Assembly: GCA_900175165.2 (NCBI GenBank)
Contig: FWWN02000283.1
Span: 1-42,777 of the forward strand
Length of the DNA: 42,777 nt
From: Rhizomucor pusillus
Lineage: Eukaryota; Mucoromycota; Mucoromycetes; Mucorales; Lichtheimiaceae
Direction: 5' to 3'
In this document: one piece after another, positions 10,615-21,374 of the stretch
Position numbering within the stretch: position 1 is the first letter of the stretch
Layout of the letters: each line of letters begins with the position of its first letter
Translations under genes and position numbers: made by a program
The notes under the pieces: generated by a model
Told to the model about the DNA's origin: nothing
Database searches by the model: none
Seen by the model: the letters and a program-made list of their open reading frames with translations, nothing else

Positions 10615-11593
10615 TTAAATGTCTCGCTTGCTTATTTTCCAGTGTTCTAAGGATTGTCGCGGAGAGTCTGGTAATTCCTCCAGACTAGCTTCGCTGCTAC
10701 TACTACTACTACTACTACAACGGCTACCGCTAGAAATGGACAGGACCGGAGACACCGCTTGTATGCTCGACCTGCGCATGGCTGTTCTTGCTGACGGCTG
10801 CCTCTGCGGTTGCGGTGGAATGATCATCGATAGTGGACTAGACCGGCTACCAGTGCGATGTGGAGGAGTTGGAGGTGGTGGAGATGCCCTTCTCTTGGAC
10901 ACATCCACATCGATATTATTTGATAGCTGTTCTTGATGATTTTCAAGCGATGCCAATTCGTGGTTGATTACACCGACTAAATCCTGTAAATTTTTACACA
11001 TTAGAATAAATATGGATGGAAAGTATGGAGACAACATTGGATGTGGGCTTGCCTTGATACTCTGGAGAAGGCTATCTGTGGTCTTGGTCGAGTAGGACAA
11101 TGCTTGTTTATAGGTTTCCTATTTAGAACAGTTTTCCTATTGTTAGGTCGGATGCGGGTTTATGTTCATCGAGATATTAGTGCCTACGTTTGCTTTCAGG
11201 CAAGGGTCCTCATCGAACGTCAGAGCATCCTGTGTATTTGCTTTTAGACGCAAAAGATCTTGAGCGTGCTCATCGCATTGCTGTGTATATGCGCGCTGCA
11301 TTGCTTCTTTTTCTGCCAGGAACAAGGACTCTTGTTCTTCAAAAGAATTCAGCGCGAGTCCATGGTATATCCGCCTCTCTTGTACAGATAATATACAAAC
11401 CTTTAAGTTTGCGCTGTGCTTGCTGATACTCTTTTTCGCATCGCTGCATGTTTGCTCTACATTCCTTGAGCGCTTGTTTCAGCTGCTGATTCTCCTGCTG
11501 AAGTCGAGCAACGGCGTTTTGGCAACATGGCGAAAGGCTGCCTTCGCAGTAACTGTTTCTAAAGCTAGAAGGCCGTCTTGCTTGTTTAAACAT
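10615..11593 (-). CDS. Coiled-coil protein of unknown function
   Basis: A 258-residue protein in four exons: 11593-11401, 11336-11188, 11118-11053, 10983-10615. A coiled coil occupies about residues 27-130 (heptad-rich LQQENQQLKQALKE, later RLKANTQDAL). The C-terminal third is disordered and Pro/Ser-rich (SPPPPTPPHRTGSRSSP) with an eight-serine run. I do not recognise the family. A pyrimidine tract ending in CTCTTTAG lies just before the ATG, so an intron in the 5' leader is likely; retaining it would add a spurious hydrophobic N-terminus. The third intron (11052-10984, 69 nt, no stop) begins with GCAAGC, contains TTCTAATG as a branch-point candidate and ends in TTACAG. It is the least certain junction because reading through also stays in frame. 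Confidence 0.7.
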
Positions 11594-12126
11594 AGTTCGT
11601 TTCTCTAAAGAGTTGGAAAAACAAAAGGAAAAAAGTAAAAAGAGAAACAGAGATAGACAGGTGATGAACACAAACGCGTAAGGCTCCTTTGGATCGTCAT
11701 CCTTTTTTAGCTGTTGACATGGCGACCTCCGGGTCGAAATGCTTACTGGATTTGGAATGAAGTTTGCATTTCGAAAACAAGGGTCATATCTTTTCCTTCC
11801 TGTCTAAATCGTAGCGGTCCATAAACTTGGTTTATTCTTATAAGAGTTCATTGGTTTTAATAAGCAAAGTTCGATGATGGCACTGTATTTCTACGGAAAG
11901 TAAGTGAGTACAACATAAACGCAGAAAGTGAATGGTTGATTCTGTGAGTTAAATCCAAACTTTTGTCATCTACAACGATATAATATCCAGCTACCCCGCA
12001 CTTTTCACAGCATCACCGGCATGTGAAAAAAGAAAGGGACAAGCCGTCCTGGTCGCCCTCTCTTTTCTGCCCTTTTCCCGTTTTCCACTCTTCACACTCG
12101 CTATCTCAACTGTATTATAACACACC
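11594..12126. other. Divergent intergenic region
   Basis: 533 bp between the coiled-coil gene (-) and PEX19 (+). It holds the probable leader intron tract of the minus-strand gene (about 11604-11670) and a pyrimidine-rich leader before PEX19 (12055-12105). No ORF is supported. Confidence 0.5.
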
Positions 12127-13237
12127 ATGTCAACACCAAGCAAAGATAACGAGAAGCGAGCGCCAGCAGCCGCCGATGACTCTGACTGGGACGATCTGTT
12201 AGATGGTTAGATTGCGAAAAGCCAGAAGAGATCTACCACGCGCGCGAATGCTAACGCACACAATATATAGATGTCTTGGACGACTTTAGCAATATGTCAA
12301 CAACGTCGAGTGCGCCGCCGCCAAAGAAAGAAGACAAGAGCAAGACCAGTGAAAAGCAAGTGCAACAAGAGTCTTCCGAGTCGCTGGACGATATCTTTGA
12401 TCAGGACGAGTTTGCAAAGCAGCTTGCAGCAGGCATGGAAGAATTGATGGGGCACATCAATGAGGACAAGGATATGAAAGATACATTTGAGAAAATATGG
12501 AAATCCTTTGAAGAGAACGAGTCTTCCTCCTCACCGTCGTCATCATCGGCAGCTGCTGGCGCAGGAAAAGAAACAGCAACACCGAGACAGGCTCAATCAT
12601 TCCAGGACACTATTGCCCGGACTATGAACAAGCTCAAGGATAGCTCAAAACAAGTCGATGTAAGAGGAAATCAAAGTATTACGAGGGTGGGAAAATGTAA
12701 TGTAACGTAAAGGGGAAAAAATAGACATCTATTGCGGAGGAAGGACAAGGAGAGGATGCCTTCATGGCAGAGATGATGCGGCAAATGGAATCGCTGGCAG
12801 AGAATGGCGAATTCGAAAATGTACTCGAAGGCATGATGCAGCAACTCATGTCAAAGGACTTATTGTATGAACCCATGAAGGATATGGCTGGTCGGGTAAG
12901 TGGCTGGATTCCGGGTTAAGCTTTGTCATGCTAATTATGCCGTTGATAGTATCCCGATTGGCTGAAATCCAACAAGGAGAAATTGAGCAAGGCAGAGTAC
13001 GAAAAGTACGAAAAACAGTACAGCCTTTGCAAGCAAGTGGTTGAAAAATACGAGTCGCCCAACTTTGATGAGAAGAATGAAGCACAGACGAAAGAGATAA
13101 TGGATTTAATGCAAAAAATGCAAGATCTCGGACAGCCGCCTGCCAGCATGTTGGAAGAGATGGCTCCAGGCGTCAACCTGAACGAAGGAGGGATACCGGA
13201 GGACCTTAAAGACTTGGAAAACTGTAATATTATGTAG
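12127..13237 (+). CDS. PEX19: PEX19, peroxisomal membrane protein import receptor
   Basis: A 308-residue cytosolic chaperone and receptor that binds peroxisomal membrane proteins and docks on PEX3. Exons: 12127-12205, 12271-12659, 12725-12895, 12950-13237; all joins keep the frame. The N-terminus carries the acidic DWDDLLD segment typical of the PEX3-binding end. A second acidic LDDIFDQDEFAKQL segment follows, then the helical core EEGQGEDAFMAEMMRQM, LLYEPMKDMAGRYPDWL and DLMQKMQDLGQPP. The protein ends in C-N-I-M, a CaaX box for farnesylation, which is characteristic of PEX19. Length matches fungal PEX19. PEX11 lies 8 kb downstream, but there is no operon-like arrangement. Recognition is strong on domain order and the CaaX end. 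Confidence 0.95.
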
Positions 13238-13938
13238 AATAGAGAGACCTGGACTAGTTGTCACAATGTAAAACTCCTAACAATGTTATCGCCTTTAGCA
13301 ATTAGCACCGTACATTTCCTATTTGATCTATGAGGAGGTTTTCAATCGTCAATAGCTAATTTGGAGAAACAATCCACTAAAGTTTTATATGATGCATCTT
13401 TGGAGTTTATGGACATGATACATGAAAAATATGTATGTACAAAAGAATGGAGAAATGCATGCAAAAGAAGTGCAAAGAATTAAAAATGATACATGAAAAA
13501 TACAAAGGTACATAAGATAGATGGACAGCATAGGAAAAGTGCATGAAATTATTTAAAAAAGGGAATGGACGGGACAAACAAAAAGAAAAACGCAATAGCT
13601 AAACGCTCCGGCAAGTCCCGCTCGTCAGCGCCAGCGGTCGCCGGTAACATCACATTGACAAAACAGAAGATGGAAATATGGTCGTAAACGTCCGCACAGA
13701 TAGTCTGCAGTGCGGTCATTTCCTTTTTATCTTCATGTACCTTTTTATTATTAGTATTTGTTGCCTGTAATACTCTATTCTTCTGTACGTTTTAATTATA
13801 TCTGTGTTAAAGCTGGCATTCGTATGTTCTAATTCGTTCTCTACAACAACAATGGCACGTAACAAAAACGGAAAAAGTTGTTGGAATTTATATGCACACA
13901 ATTATGAGAAACAATACAACTACACATTTGGAAACTTT
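13238..13938. other. Intergenic region between convergent genes
   Basis: 700 bp separating the PEX19 stop from the CBM21 gene stop. AT-rich, with a 17-bp direct repeat noted separately and no supported ORF. Confidence 0.5.
13415..13502. repeat. 17-bp direct repeat pair
   Basis: ATGATACATGAAAAATA occurs at 13415-13431 and again at 13486-13502, 71 bp apart, in the AT-rich 3' flank of PEX19. The intervening sequence has further related ATGCATGCAAAAGAAG-like words, so this may be a decayed tandem repeat. Confidence 0.6.
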
Positions 13939-14880
13939 TTACTTGAGAAAATGGAATGCAGTGGTTGGCGATGAAATCCACCGGTTTGTCGATATCCAAA
14001 AGGATGACGCGTTCCATGGCGTGATCGTGATAGAGGATGAAGACCGTTGGTACCAGAGGGATTGCTGCTGCTGCGGTTGTAGCTGCTGCTGCTGCTCGGG
14101 CGCTTTTGTCTGTAGACGCAAGCGATAGTTCTTTCCGCGGTTGTTATCCCAGAATTCTCGACCATTGACAACGTATCGCATTGCCAGCTCTGCAATGCGA
14201 GCCTTGGATGGCCAGGGTACGCTGAACGTAAAACGGTCAACAGCGGTACCATCGATGGATTCCACGAAAGCGCAGTCAATATCTTCAAAAGACATCCAGT
14301 GATCAAACGTGCATCGTACAGTGACGTGTTTCTCGAATGCGAGGTTGGCGACACAGCAATGTCCAATGAGCATAATGGTGGGTTTTTGCTTCGTTGTTGT
14401 TGCTGTTGCTGTCATTGTTTTGAGCAGCAGCAGCGATGATAATGACGATGATGGTTGCACAGCCAAGTTCTCCACAGCAACTGGTGCGTCTGGAGAAATT
14501 CGATCCTGTGTGGACGATGGCACAACCCAATTGACCATTTCAAGCCGAGGAATATCGCCTGCATCCTCCTCTTGATCATCGGGCTGCATGCGGATAGCAT
14601 TGGGCATCTGCCATTGATAAAACAGTTTGATATCTTCGACGGTTTCTCTGAATCTCACGCTCTTCTTCTTTGTTGGGCCGTGGTCAGAAAATTGGCGCGA
14701 TGGAGATGGTCTTGATACAGGTGGCACTGCTGCTCGCAACGTGCCTGTGTGCGTATGCCGCTTGACAAGAGACACCCGCTTTGGATAGCGTTTCAGACCG
14801 GTGTTGTAGATATATCCATTGTAATGCGTATCTGCAGGTGAAAAGGACGGAGGGCCATGCGATGCAGCTATGACTGTCAT
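13939..14880 (-). CDS. PP1 glycogen-targeting regulatory subunit (CBM21)
   Basis: A 313-residue single-exon protein. Residues 73-77 (KSVRF) form an RVxF-type docking motif for protein phosphatase 1. Residues about 170-253 form a CBM21 glycogen-binding module with VTVRCTFDHW, then DRFTFSVPWP, then the signature VNGREFWDNNRGKNY. This is the architecture of yeast Gac1/Pig and animal PPP1R3 proteins, which bring PP1 to glycogen to activate glycogen synthase. The order RVxF then CBM21 is standard. The tail contains Gln-rich runs (EQQQQLQPQQQQ). Start ATG 14880 is the first in frame. A TATA-like element lies about 120 bp upstream. Confidence 0.9.
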   Translation of the reverse strand: MTVIAASHGPPSFSPADTHYNGYIYNTGLKRYPKRVSLVKRHTHTGTLRAAVPPVSRPSPSRQFSDHGPTKKKSVRFRETVEDIKLFYQWQMPNAIRMQPDDQEEDAGDIPRLEMVNWVVPSSTQDRISPDAPVAVENLAVQPSSSLSSLLLLKTMTATATTTKQKPTIMLIGHCCVANLAFEKHVTVRCTFDHWMSFEDIDCAFVESIDGTAVDRFTFSVPWPSKARIAELAMRYVVNGREFWDNNRGKNYRLRLQTKAPEQQQQLQPQQQQSLWYQRSSSSITITPWNASSFWISTNRWISSPTTAFHFLK

Positions 14881-15927
14881 GTAAAAGCAAGAAGAAAAAG
14901 AAGATCAAGACCTTGTGTGTGTGACTGAGTGAGTGCGAGAAAGAAAGAGAGAACGGCTGACCTTTTGTCTCTCTGCTGTCGTTATCCCGTCTCTTTATTT
15001 TATACAGTGGGTTTTTATTGTTGTGAGCAGATGGGAAGATTCCGGCAACGAATCACAACGGGGGGGCTCGAATGACAAAAATATAATATGTTTCTATCGT
15101 CAAGACAGCGCAGCCGAACGATCTTTAATCGAACAAAACATCTTGTTCATACTTTATAGTGTCCGACCTGACATAGACTGAAATCTCACTTGCAAAACTC
15201 AAAGTCTTTGACTTGGCTGCTGACAAACAGATAGTGCAAAGTGGGGAAATGCCCTCATCAGGTTTAGGCCTCGGTGGACCGGGCGCTGTGTCACTCGTGT
15301 TTAACCGAGCCAGGCCGATGTGTAAGTGTACCGAGGGAACCTTGGGAAAAAAAGAATTGATATGATGGAAGAAGGAGGAGGAGGGAAAGCAAGGGAAAAG
15401 GGATAAGAAAAAACAAGTTTGGCACCATTCATTATCGATTTGCACAAACTATCAAAGAAGCGGGCAACATTTTATATATTGATAGATAGCCCACTTTAAA
15501 AAGTAACTGATTTCTGCAGGATCAACATCGCTGCCGCCGCCCACCACTCGAGTGATCGATGCATGGCATTTTCCACCGTCTCTCCAACACCATCTGATTT
15601 ATATTTACTTTGTTTTCCCACATGGCTGGTTGCCTATTCTATCGATCGTGGGGAATTGGTACCACATGCAGCAGCTTCTGTTTGTTGTTGTTGGGCTCAG
15701 CAAACATCTCCATTCATTTATTCAAACAAGAGACAGAAAGAGAAAGAGAAGGAAACATGATATGTTTACAACATCAAATGATATATACATCACGCAATCA
15801 CATTGAATAGGAAAAAGATAATCAAGCACAGGAGCGAAACAGGGTGGGGGTCGGGATGGATGAGATTGAAGGGAAAACAAAAATACAGAAAGCACAAGGA
15901 GAAGAAGAAGAAGAAGACGACAAGATT
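14881..15927. other. Intergenic region
   Basis: About 1 kb between the CBM21 gene start and the homeobox gene stop, both on the minus strand. It contains a TATA-like box (14997-15004) and GA- or CT-rich tracts. No coding frame shows recognisable features. Confidence 0.5.
14997..15004 (-). promoter_or_regulatory. TATA box of the CBM21 gene
   Basis: On the minus strand the sequence reads GTATAAAATAA, 117-124 bp before the ATG at 14880, a reasonable core-promoter distance. Confidence 0.4.
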
Positions 15928-16806
15928 TCAATACCGTCTGGTGCTCTTTGTTACACGGTCAGTGTCGTAGAGTTCGGCCGCTGCTGCCGATCGCTTTCCG
16001 CGCTGTTGCACCGTGCACTGACGTCGAGTTTGTTGTTTGGTGCGGCGGTTCGCGGATGGAGGCTTTCCACGACGCTTGCGGTGGTGTTCAAGCGGCTTGT
16101 CGAGGTGGGCTGAAGCCTTGATAAGGATCATGGGCAAGATACGTCGGCGAGCATTAATGAACCAGTTACTGATCTGGTTCAGCGTGAGTCCGGTCTCTTG
16201 CTTGAGCCAGTTCTTTTCTTCTTCAGTGGGGTAAGGATTGGTGCAGTTCTCGACGAGCCAGCTCTTGAGGATAGCTGTGACGGGTTTGGGCAAGTTGCCG
16301 CGGCGTTTCCTGTTCTCAACCGGGTAGCCAAGGTCATGTGAGGGTTCTTGTCTGGTGAAATCAATCTCATCATCCTTGACTGTGGGGAAATATGAGGATT
16401 TTGCAGACTGCGAGGATGGCGTGACTGGAAGTGATAATGATGATGGGCGTGGTGATGTAGACCGTGATGACGACGCAAACGAAGTCTTATCATCCTCATC
16501 GTCTGTGCTCGTCCAGATACGCCCGTTGGACTCGAGCATTTGATGTACTTGTCTCTTCTTGAACTGGATCAAGGGCGACGTTTCCTCCGATACGTGGATT
16601 TGCTCCTTTGGGCCGCTCGGGTAGTCATGGAAGAGGACAACGGGACGAAATATGCGCAGCTATTTGAAAATGCATCAATGACATGAGCGACATATTTCAG
16701 GATTTACACATATGACCGTTACAGACAGATAACATACAGTTGGTCGTGGATCTGGGTAATCGTGAAAGAGAGTAGATAGCGGAGGAAGTCGGAAGGATGA
16801 GGACAT
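15928..16806 (-). CDS. TALE-class homeobox transcription factor
   Basis: A 266-residue nuclear protein in two exons, 16806-16738 and 16659-15928. The homeodomain (about 141-198) begins NRKRRGNLPKPVTAILKSW and ends with the recognition helix NQISNWFINARRR. The extra residues in the loop between helices 1 and 2 (NCTNPYPTEEEK) mark the TALE/KN class, as in yeast Cup9/Tos8. The head is short and hydrophobic and carries LFHDYP twice (13-18 and 32-37), once on each side of the intron. A Ser-rich acidic middle follows. The C-terminus is highly basic (HHRKRRGK, RRTKQQTRRQ). Exon 1 is supported by a TATA box 55-63 bp upstream of the ATG and by a clean phase-0 join. Confidence 0.88.
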
Positions 16807-16860
16807 TGTTGTTATTGTTTTTTCTTGCAGAAACATAATGAAAGTGGAAAAAGAAGGTCC

Positions 16861-16869
16861 CTTTTTATA
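16861..16869 (-). promoter_or_regulatory. TATA box of the homeobox gene
   Basis: Minus-strand TATAAAAAG, 55-63 bp before the ATG at 16806. Confidence 0.5.
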
Positions 16870-18434
16870 GTTGTCGGTCAAGACAAGTTGCATTGACAAG
16901 GATGATCTACAAATTGTTACACACGCACATACATCTCTCTTTGTAGAGTGCATTTTCTGTTACTCCATTGCCTCTTTAGGTCAATAAATGAGCGGGTCTT
17001 GGCTTGCATCTCGCCTCTCTCTTCTTTCTTCTTACATAGAACTATTGTCCGTGGCGTGGGGCCCTAGAACAAGGATCAATAATCGCCCTGTCATTGGGGA
17101 GTAATAAAAAGTGCTGGGCGTCGATCTCATCATCAATATCAATAAACTCTTTGAACCTATATCTCCTCGATTTTTCCCAAAACAATCCCCTCGCGCTTTT
17201 CCCTTTCTGAACTGAGTTGCACCAAGTGATCCTCGTCTTCCATCTGATCTAGACAACTAAACCGACACAAAATGGTTTTTATTTTTCGAATTGTCAAAGA
17301 TCCAAGGAAACTTGTCTGGTTGAGGATGACAGGTGGCTATGTGCGGCTCCCAGAACTTCACCGTTCGATCCCCTCTTCAGCTGTAGGACTGCCCTATTTA
17401 ACCAGAATCCCACATGGCGGATTAATTATGAAACCGCGTATACGGACATTTTATGAATCAATGAATGTTGCCGGTCTGGGGGTCGATTGGGGGGTTTTTC
17501 CGCAGTGTAGGAGGAGGAGAAAGCCTTAAAAAAGAAACTTCTGATCCCGCCCTGTTCCGTCTCACATCTCTTCCTGGTCTGGCATCATATGCATTTGCCT
17601 AAAACATTATTTTCTTCCCTTGCTGGCAGAAGCAGAAGCAGCAGTGCACCAAAACCCCCGTGCAAAAAATTAATATCATCCTTGATATACTGCGCAGAGA
17701 TATGCATATACACAGCACGTTCGTGAGTGCCACAGTATTTACCCCATGTTTCTCTCTTCTCTCGACAGCTACATGTACTGTGCAAATCCTTTCATAAAGA
17801 ACTGCATCATTTCACCTGCCGCGTGGCGAAACGCATCTTGTGTGACAGGCCGCATCCCCACGCGAGAAAAGGTTAATGGTCGCACAGCACTAGGTAAATC
17901 TTCTGGATCACGTTTGGTTACGTTGGAACAGCAGAAACGTCTAGCGAGAAGCTATTGGTGTTCTTAAACTCTCAGTTTACTCAGTTTACATATGTGCAAT
18001 CTATCTTGCCCCGCATAATTCATCTCCTACATAGCGCCGCCTAGATCCTTTGATCTTCTCATCACCCGAATTATCAAAAGAATAAACAACAGGTAACGTA
18101 GGGACAGGTACATATTGAAATATGCAATGTCCTTGTTTGTCTCAAATGCCAAAGAAAGAAAAGTTTGGCGCTTCCAAATGGGAGAATGGGTCATCATCAC
18201 AGTGACGCTTGCTTTGCTTGTCACTCGCACCACCTCCTTGCAGCCACCTCCACCACTGCTGGTGGTGTCAACATCAAGCATCCATTCGCATCTCCAAGCA
18301 TGTCGTTGATGCCTCAGTCACGAACCAAATGGCATTTGTAGCACATTTTTTTGCCTGTATGCTTTGTTGCGATGTGGAGGAGACGATGATCCTGTAAGCT
18401 CAACATTGAAAAACACTCTTATCCCGGATATATG

Positions 18435-18443
18435 TATATAAAG
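18435..18443 (+). promoter_or_regulatory. TATA-like element
   Basis: TATATAAAG about 600 bp before the ATG at 19049. It could serve that gene only if there is a long or spliced 5' leader. Confidence 0.25.
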
Positions 18444-19048
18444 AGTTAAGGCTCACTCACACACAGAAAGAGAGAGATCGATCGACGTAAGAAGGGCGCC
18501 GCGCCTTTTGTGCACTTCCTCTTTGTTGCCTTAAAAGAAACTAAAATTTTGGAGATAGGGATTGGTTCTTGATAGCGTTTCATGGTGATCGCAAATACCC
18601 ACGCTGGTTACCGCTGTTACGAGGTCGAGTACCAGGGAATTTCTACATAAGTTGCTGTGGGAGGCGCAGTTTAATATATTGGCTACGTGTTTCCCAAAAA
18701 TCCATTTCGTTGGCTTCTTGCTGCGGAATCTTCAATACGTAGTCATCGTGCATATAGCGATTGCTGCGGTTTCCCTGCGCCACTTACACGACTACGTATA
18801 TATAAACATCAGAAGTATCCCTACGGTTACTATCATTACCAGTTCATTATTTCTTTTTGTTCTGATTATTATTACTATTATTTATATCATATCTCTTTGA
18901 ATACCTACTACCATGTTATCGCCGTCATCTACTAGTGTCAGCAGCCAAATGTTGACCACATCCTCAAGCCAACAGACTTACAGCCAAGCTATCGCCCCTT
19001 GCCACCTCGAAATTTGTTTCTCTTGTGAATGCAGGAACCACCGCAACA

Positions 19049-19789
19049 ATGCTGTCCATGGTTGCTACCGACAGCAGCAACTGCAAAGCCGTGATGACTG
19101 GCGCGGCAGTTGCTGCTGGTGGCGCTCGTCGTCCCTATGAGAAAATCAGGTTCGACTATGACGATATGGTTATTCACATGTCACGCGACGCACTAGACAA
19201 ATTCTGCTCTGCACTTTATCATCATCCACACGAATCAGCCATTATCTCGGTCAATGTTGACGTTTCCTCAACTGAAACAATCTCCTTTGGTTCAGCTGCG
19301 CAGTGCGTTCTCACTCGTCCAAGTGCAGGCGGGTCCAGTATTATCAGCGAGGCTCTATCCGCTGAAGTCGTTGATCGTTTCCTTGGTATCCAGCGCATCA
19401 AGACTGAAATGGAGCTCAAGTACAGCAAGTCCGGCCCCATTACTGACTTTGCTTGCACCGTCCAGCGCAACATCACTCTCGGTATCTCTGTTACTCGCGC
19501 CAAGCCGTACAAGGCCAGAAAGATGACAACCAAGGTTGCCTCCCGCCTGCTCACCAAGAAACTCAAAGGCATTCTTGTATCCAACCAGACGGTCGTAAAT
19601 TATACATTCAAGCGTCAAATTTTGCATGTCTGGACCGAGGATGGTAGAACTGCAGCAACTATAAAACGCATCTGCGCAAACTTGCCGGCTGAACTTCGGA
19701 GCAATACCATTATTTTGATATCTACCGTCAACTTGACACCGTGTTCCATGCATGAATTTAACCATATCATCATAGTTCTGAAAAAATAA
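19049..19789 (+). CDS. Uncharacterised protein with GISVTRA core motif
   Basis: A 246-residue protein from ATG 19049, with no intron in the conserved part. I cannot assign a function. Segments that look conserved are KTEMELKYS, PITDFACTV, GISVTRA, ASRLLTKKLKGILVS and ILHVW, followed by a TIILISTVN strand. From memory, a family with a similar E ... D ... VSVTRA ... HVW order exists in oomycetes, Dictyostelium and Mucoromycota. This could not be verified here. The pattern of an acidic helix, an Asp at the end of one strand and a following hydrophobic strand resembles a PD-(D/E)XK-like nuclease core, but the usual ExK pair is not at the expected place, so activity is doubtful. The frame stays open upstream to about 18955 without an ATG, so an earlier exon is possible. 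It ends 55 bp from the convergent WBP11-like gene. Confidence 0.7.
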   Translation: MLSMVATDSSNCKAVMTGAAVAAGGARRPYEKIRFDYDDMVIHMSRDALDKFCSALYHHPHESAIISVNVDVSSTETISFGSAAQCVLTRPSAGGSSIISEALSAEVVDRFLGIQRIKTEMELKYSKSGPITDFACTVQRNITLGISVTRAKPYKARKMTTKVASRLLTKKLKGILVSNQTVVNYTFKRQILHVWTEDGRTAATIKRICANLPAELRSNTIILISTVNLTPCSMHEFNHIIIVLKK

Positions 19790-19844
19790 AGATCCTGATA
19801 CTTCCTCTCTCTCTTTCTGTCTCTACTTTCCCTTATTCCTTTTA

Positions 19845-21374
19845 TTATTCCTCCTGTTCTTGTTCATCGTATCCATCTATAGAAGGTGCGCCCTCGACGT
19901 TTGCCGGCGCAGGCTTGCTATTTACTTGCTTTTTGGTCGCTCCAAGCTGCTTTCGCCGTATAGAAGCGGGTACAAAATTGAGCAATTCCTTTTGCAAGTC
20001 TCGCAGCTTCGGCTCTGCGGAAATAGTGACGGGTCCAGCCGGTTTGGGAGCTGGTGGTGGGGATGCAGGACTTTCAGCAGCAATGGCCTGAGATGGATAA
20101 AGCGGTGCAGGTTGCAGAGGCACCGCTGCTGACGGTGGTGGCGGTGGCGGGCGTTGCAAAATCTGCGGGTGCTGCATGTGAGGAGGTCCTGTTGCGCGAA
20201 TTCATTATTAGCAAGTCCAGTTTTCTACAACTATGACATCAAAAAGGAAAAGACTTACGAGGAGGAGGTGGCGGCGGCACCATCATGGGTGCTCCAGCGT
20301 AATAATTTACAGGAGGTGCATGTACAGTAGGACGTCCAGGCGGCGGTGGTGGTGGAGGTGGCCGCATACCATGTGCTGCTTGAATAGCTCCTAACTGTCG
20401 CTGGAATGGTTGTGGAGGCGGAGGTCCTGAAGGAAGTGGGATATCGTCATCATCATCATCATCATCCTCGTCTTCATCGCCTGCTTCCTTCTTTTTGTTT
20501 TCTACTTCGTTCTCAGTCGCCTTAACTGCACTTGGCGGTGGTGGCCCTTCGGGTAGAGGAATATCATCATCGTCCATTTCACTCTCTGATTCCTCCGAAG
20601 TTTCGCTCTCGTCTGATGTATCTGTAGTGCTCATATCTGTATCCTCATCCGACTCCTCTCTCGCTTGCTTTTTGGTAGGCTCTACCGACGAATTCTAGTC
20701 AGATAGAGTCTTTAAATCCTTTGCAACCAGGCGCATAACCAAACCTTTCTTTTTAACAGCGACGAATTGCCCTGTCCTCGGATCATACACCATCTTTCTT
20801 GATTCTTGCTGTGCTGCCTGCTTCCTTTGTCGTTCGGCGAAAGCTGCTTGTGCACTGCAATAGGTACAAACGAATGAGTATAGTCTTTCTCCCAAAAGTT
20901 TTCATTGATGCTTACCCGGTTAAAGTTACACCATGAGTCTCTTTTGCCTTTTCAATTCGCTGCAAGTCAGCTTTTAATTTTGCTAAGCGATTCTGTGCTT
21001 CACTGTCGAGTTTGCTGTGACGAGCTGTGTGTAAGAACTGTTCAGCTAAGAGGTACCACAGTAGAACCAAAGCAGAAAAAAAATTATGTGCTCACCTTGG
21101 TTTTCGAGATGCTGGATCTCTCGTTTCAATCGACCCGTATCCTTTTTTGCCAACGCCTGTTCTCGTGCACGTCGGCGTTCTTCCTTGTTCTATGGCTGAC
21201 GATGAGTACGATCGCACAGTCGTTTTGATCAATGCTGCGTGTCGCAAACCTTTTTCAGCTCTCGCTTACGTTGCGCCTTGCCTACACTAGTGTGAGTCAA
21301 AGTAATAGCCAGTAGAGACGGATATACCTACGCAAAGCGTCCGCTGGGTTAATGGCCCGCTTTGATTTTGGCAT
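19845..21374 (-). CDS. WBP11-like splicing factor
   Basis: A 390-residue proline-rich nuclear protein like WBP11/NpwBP, which associates with spliceosomes and binds WW domains and PP1. Exons: 21374-21332, 21281-21250, 21189-21096, 21024-20916, 20854-20740, 20694-20259, 20188-19845. The N-terminal Wbp11 domain reads NPADALRKAQRKRELKKN and continues into a charged coiled coil (LKREIQHLENQ, KLKADLQRIEK). Two IPLPxGPPPP motifs and long proline runs form the WW ligands. The conserved C-terminal block is KELLNFVPASIRRKQ. An in-frame TAG (20697-20695) sits between exons 5 and 6. Excising a 45-nt GTTATG...CTAG intron (20739-20695) removes it and keeps phase 0, which is the simplest reading. Acidic Asp/Glu runs separate the proline motifs. 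Confidence 0.88.

Larger units (their letters stand above)
16807..19048. other. Long intergenic region, 2.2 kb
   Basis: Lies between the divergent homeobox gene (-) and the orphan gene (+). Frames of 60-85 codons occur (for example 17272-17529 and 17746-17967, both +), but none shows a recognisable domain or spliced continuation. A TATATAAAG element is at 18435-18443. The ATG at 18913 opens a frame different from that of the downstream gene. The length suggests extended regulatory DNA for one or both genes, or an unrecognised non-coding RNA. Confidence 0.45.

Noticed and set aside
15125..15445. 106-codon minus-strand frame upstream of the CBM21 gene.
   Set aside because: Half of it is translated pyrimidine tract (SFFLSLFP type), and there is no recognisable domain.
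17272..17529. 85-codon plus-strand frame in the 2.2-kb gap.
   Set aside because: No domain, no splice continuation and composition like the surrounding non-coding DNA.
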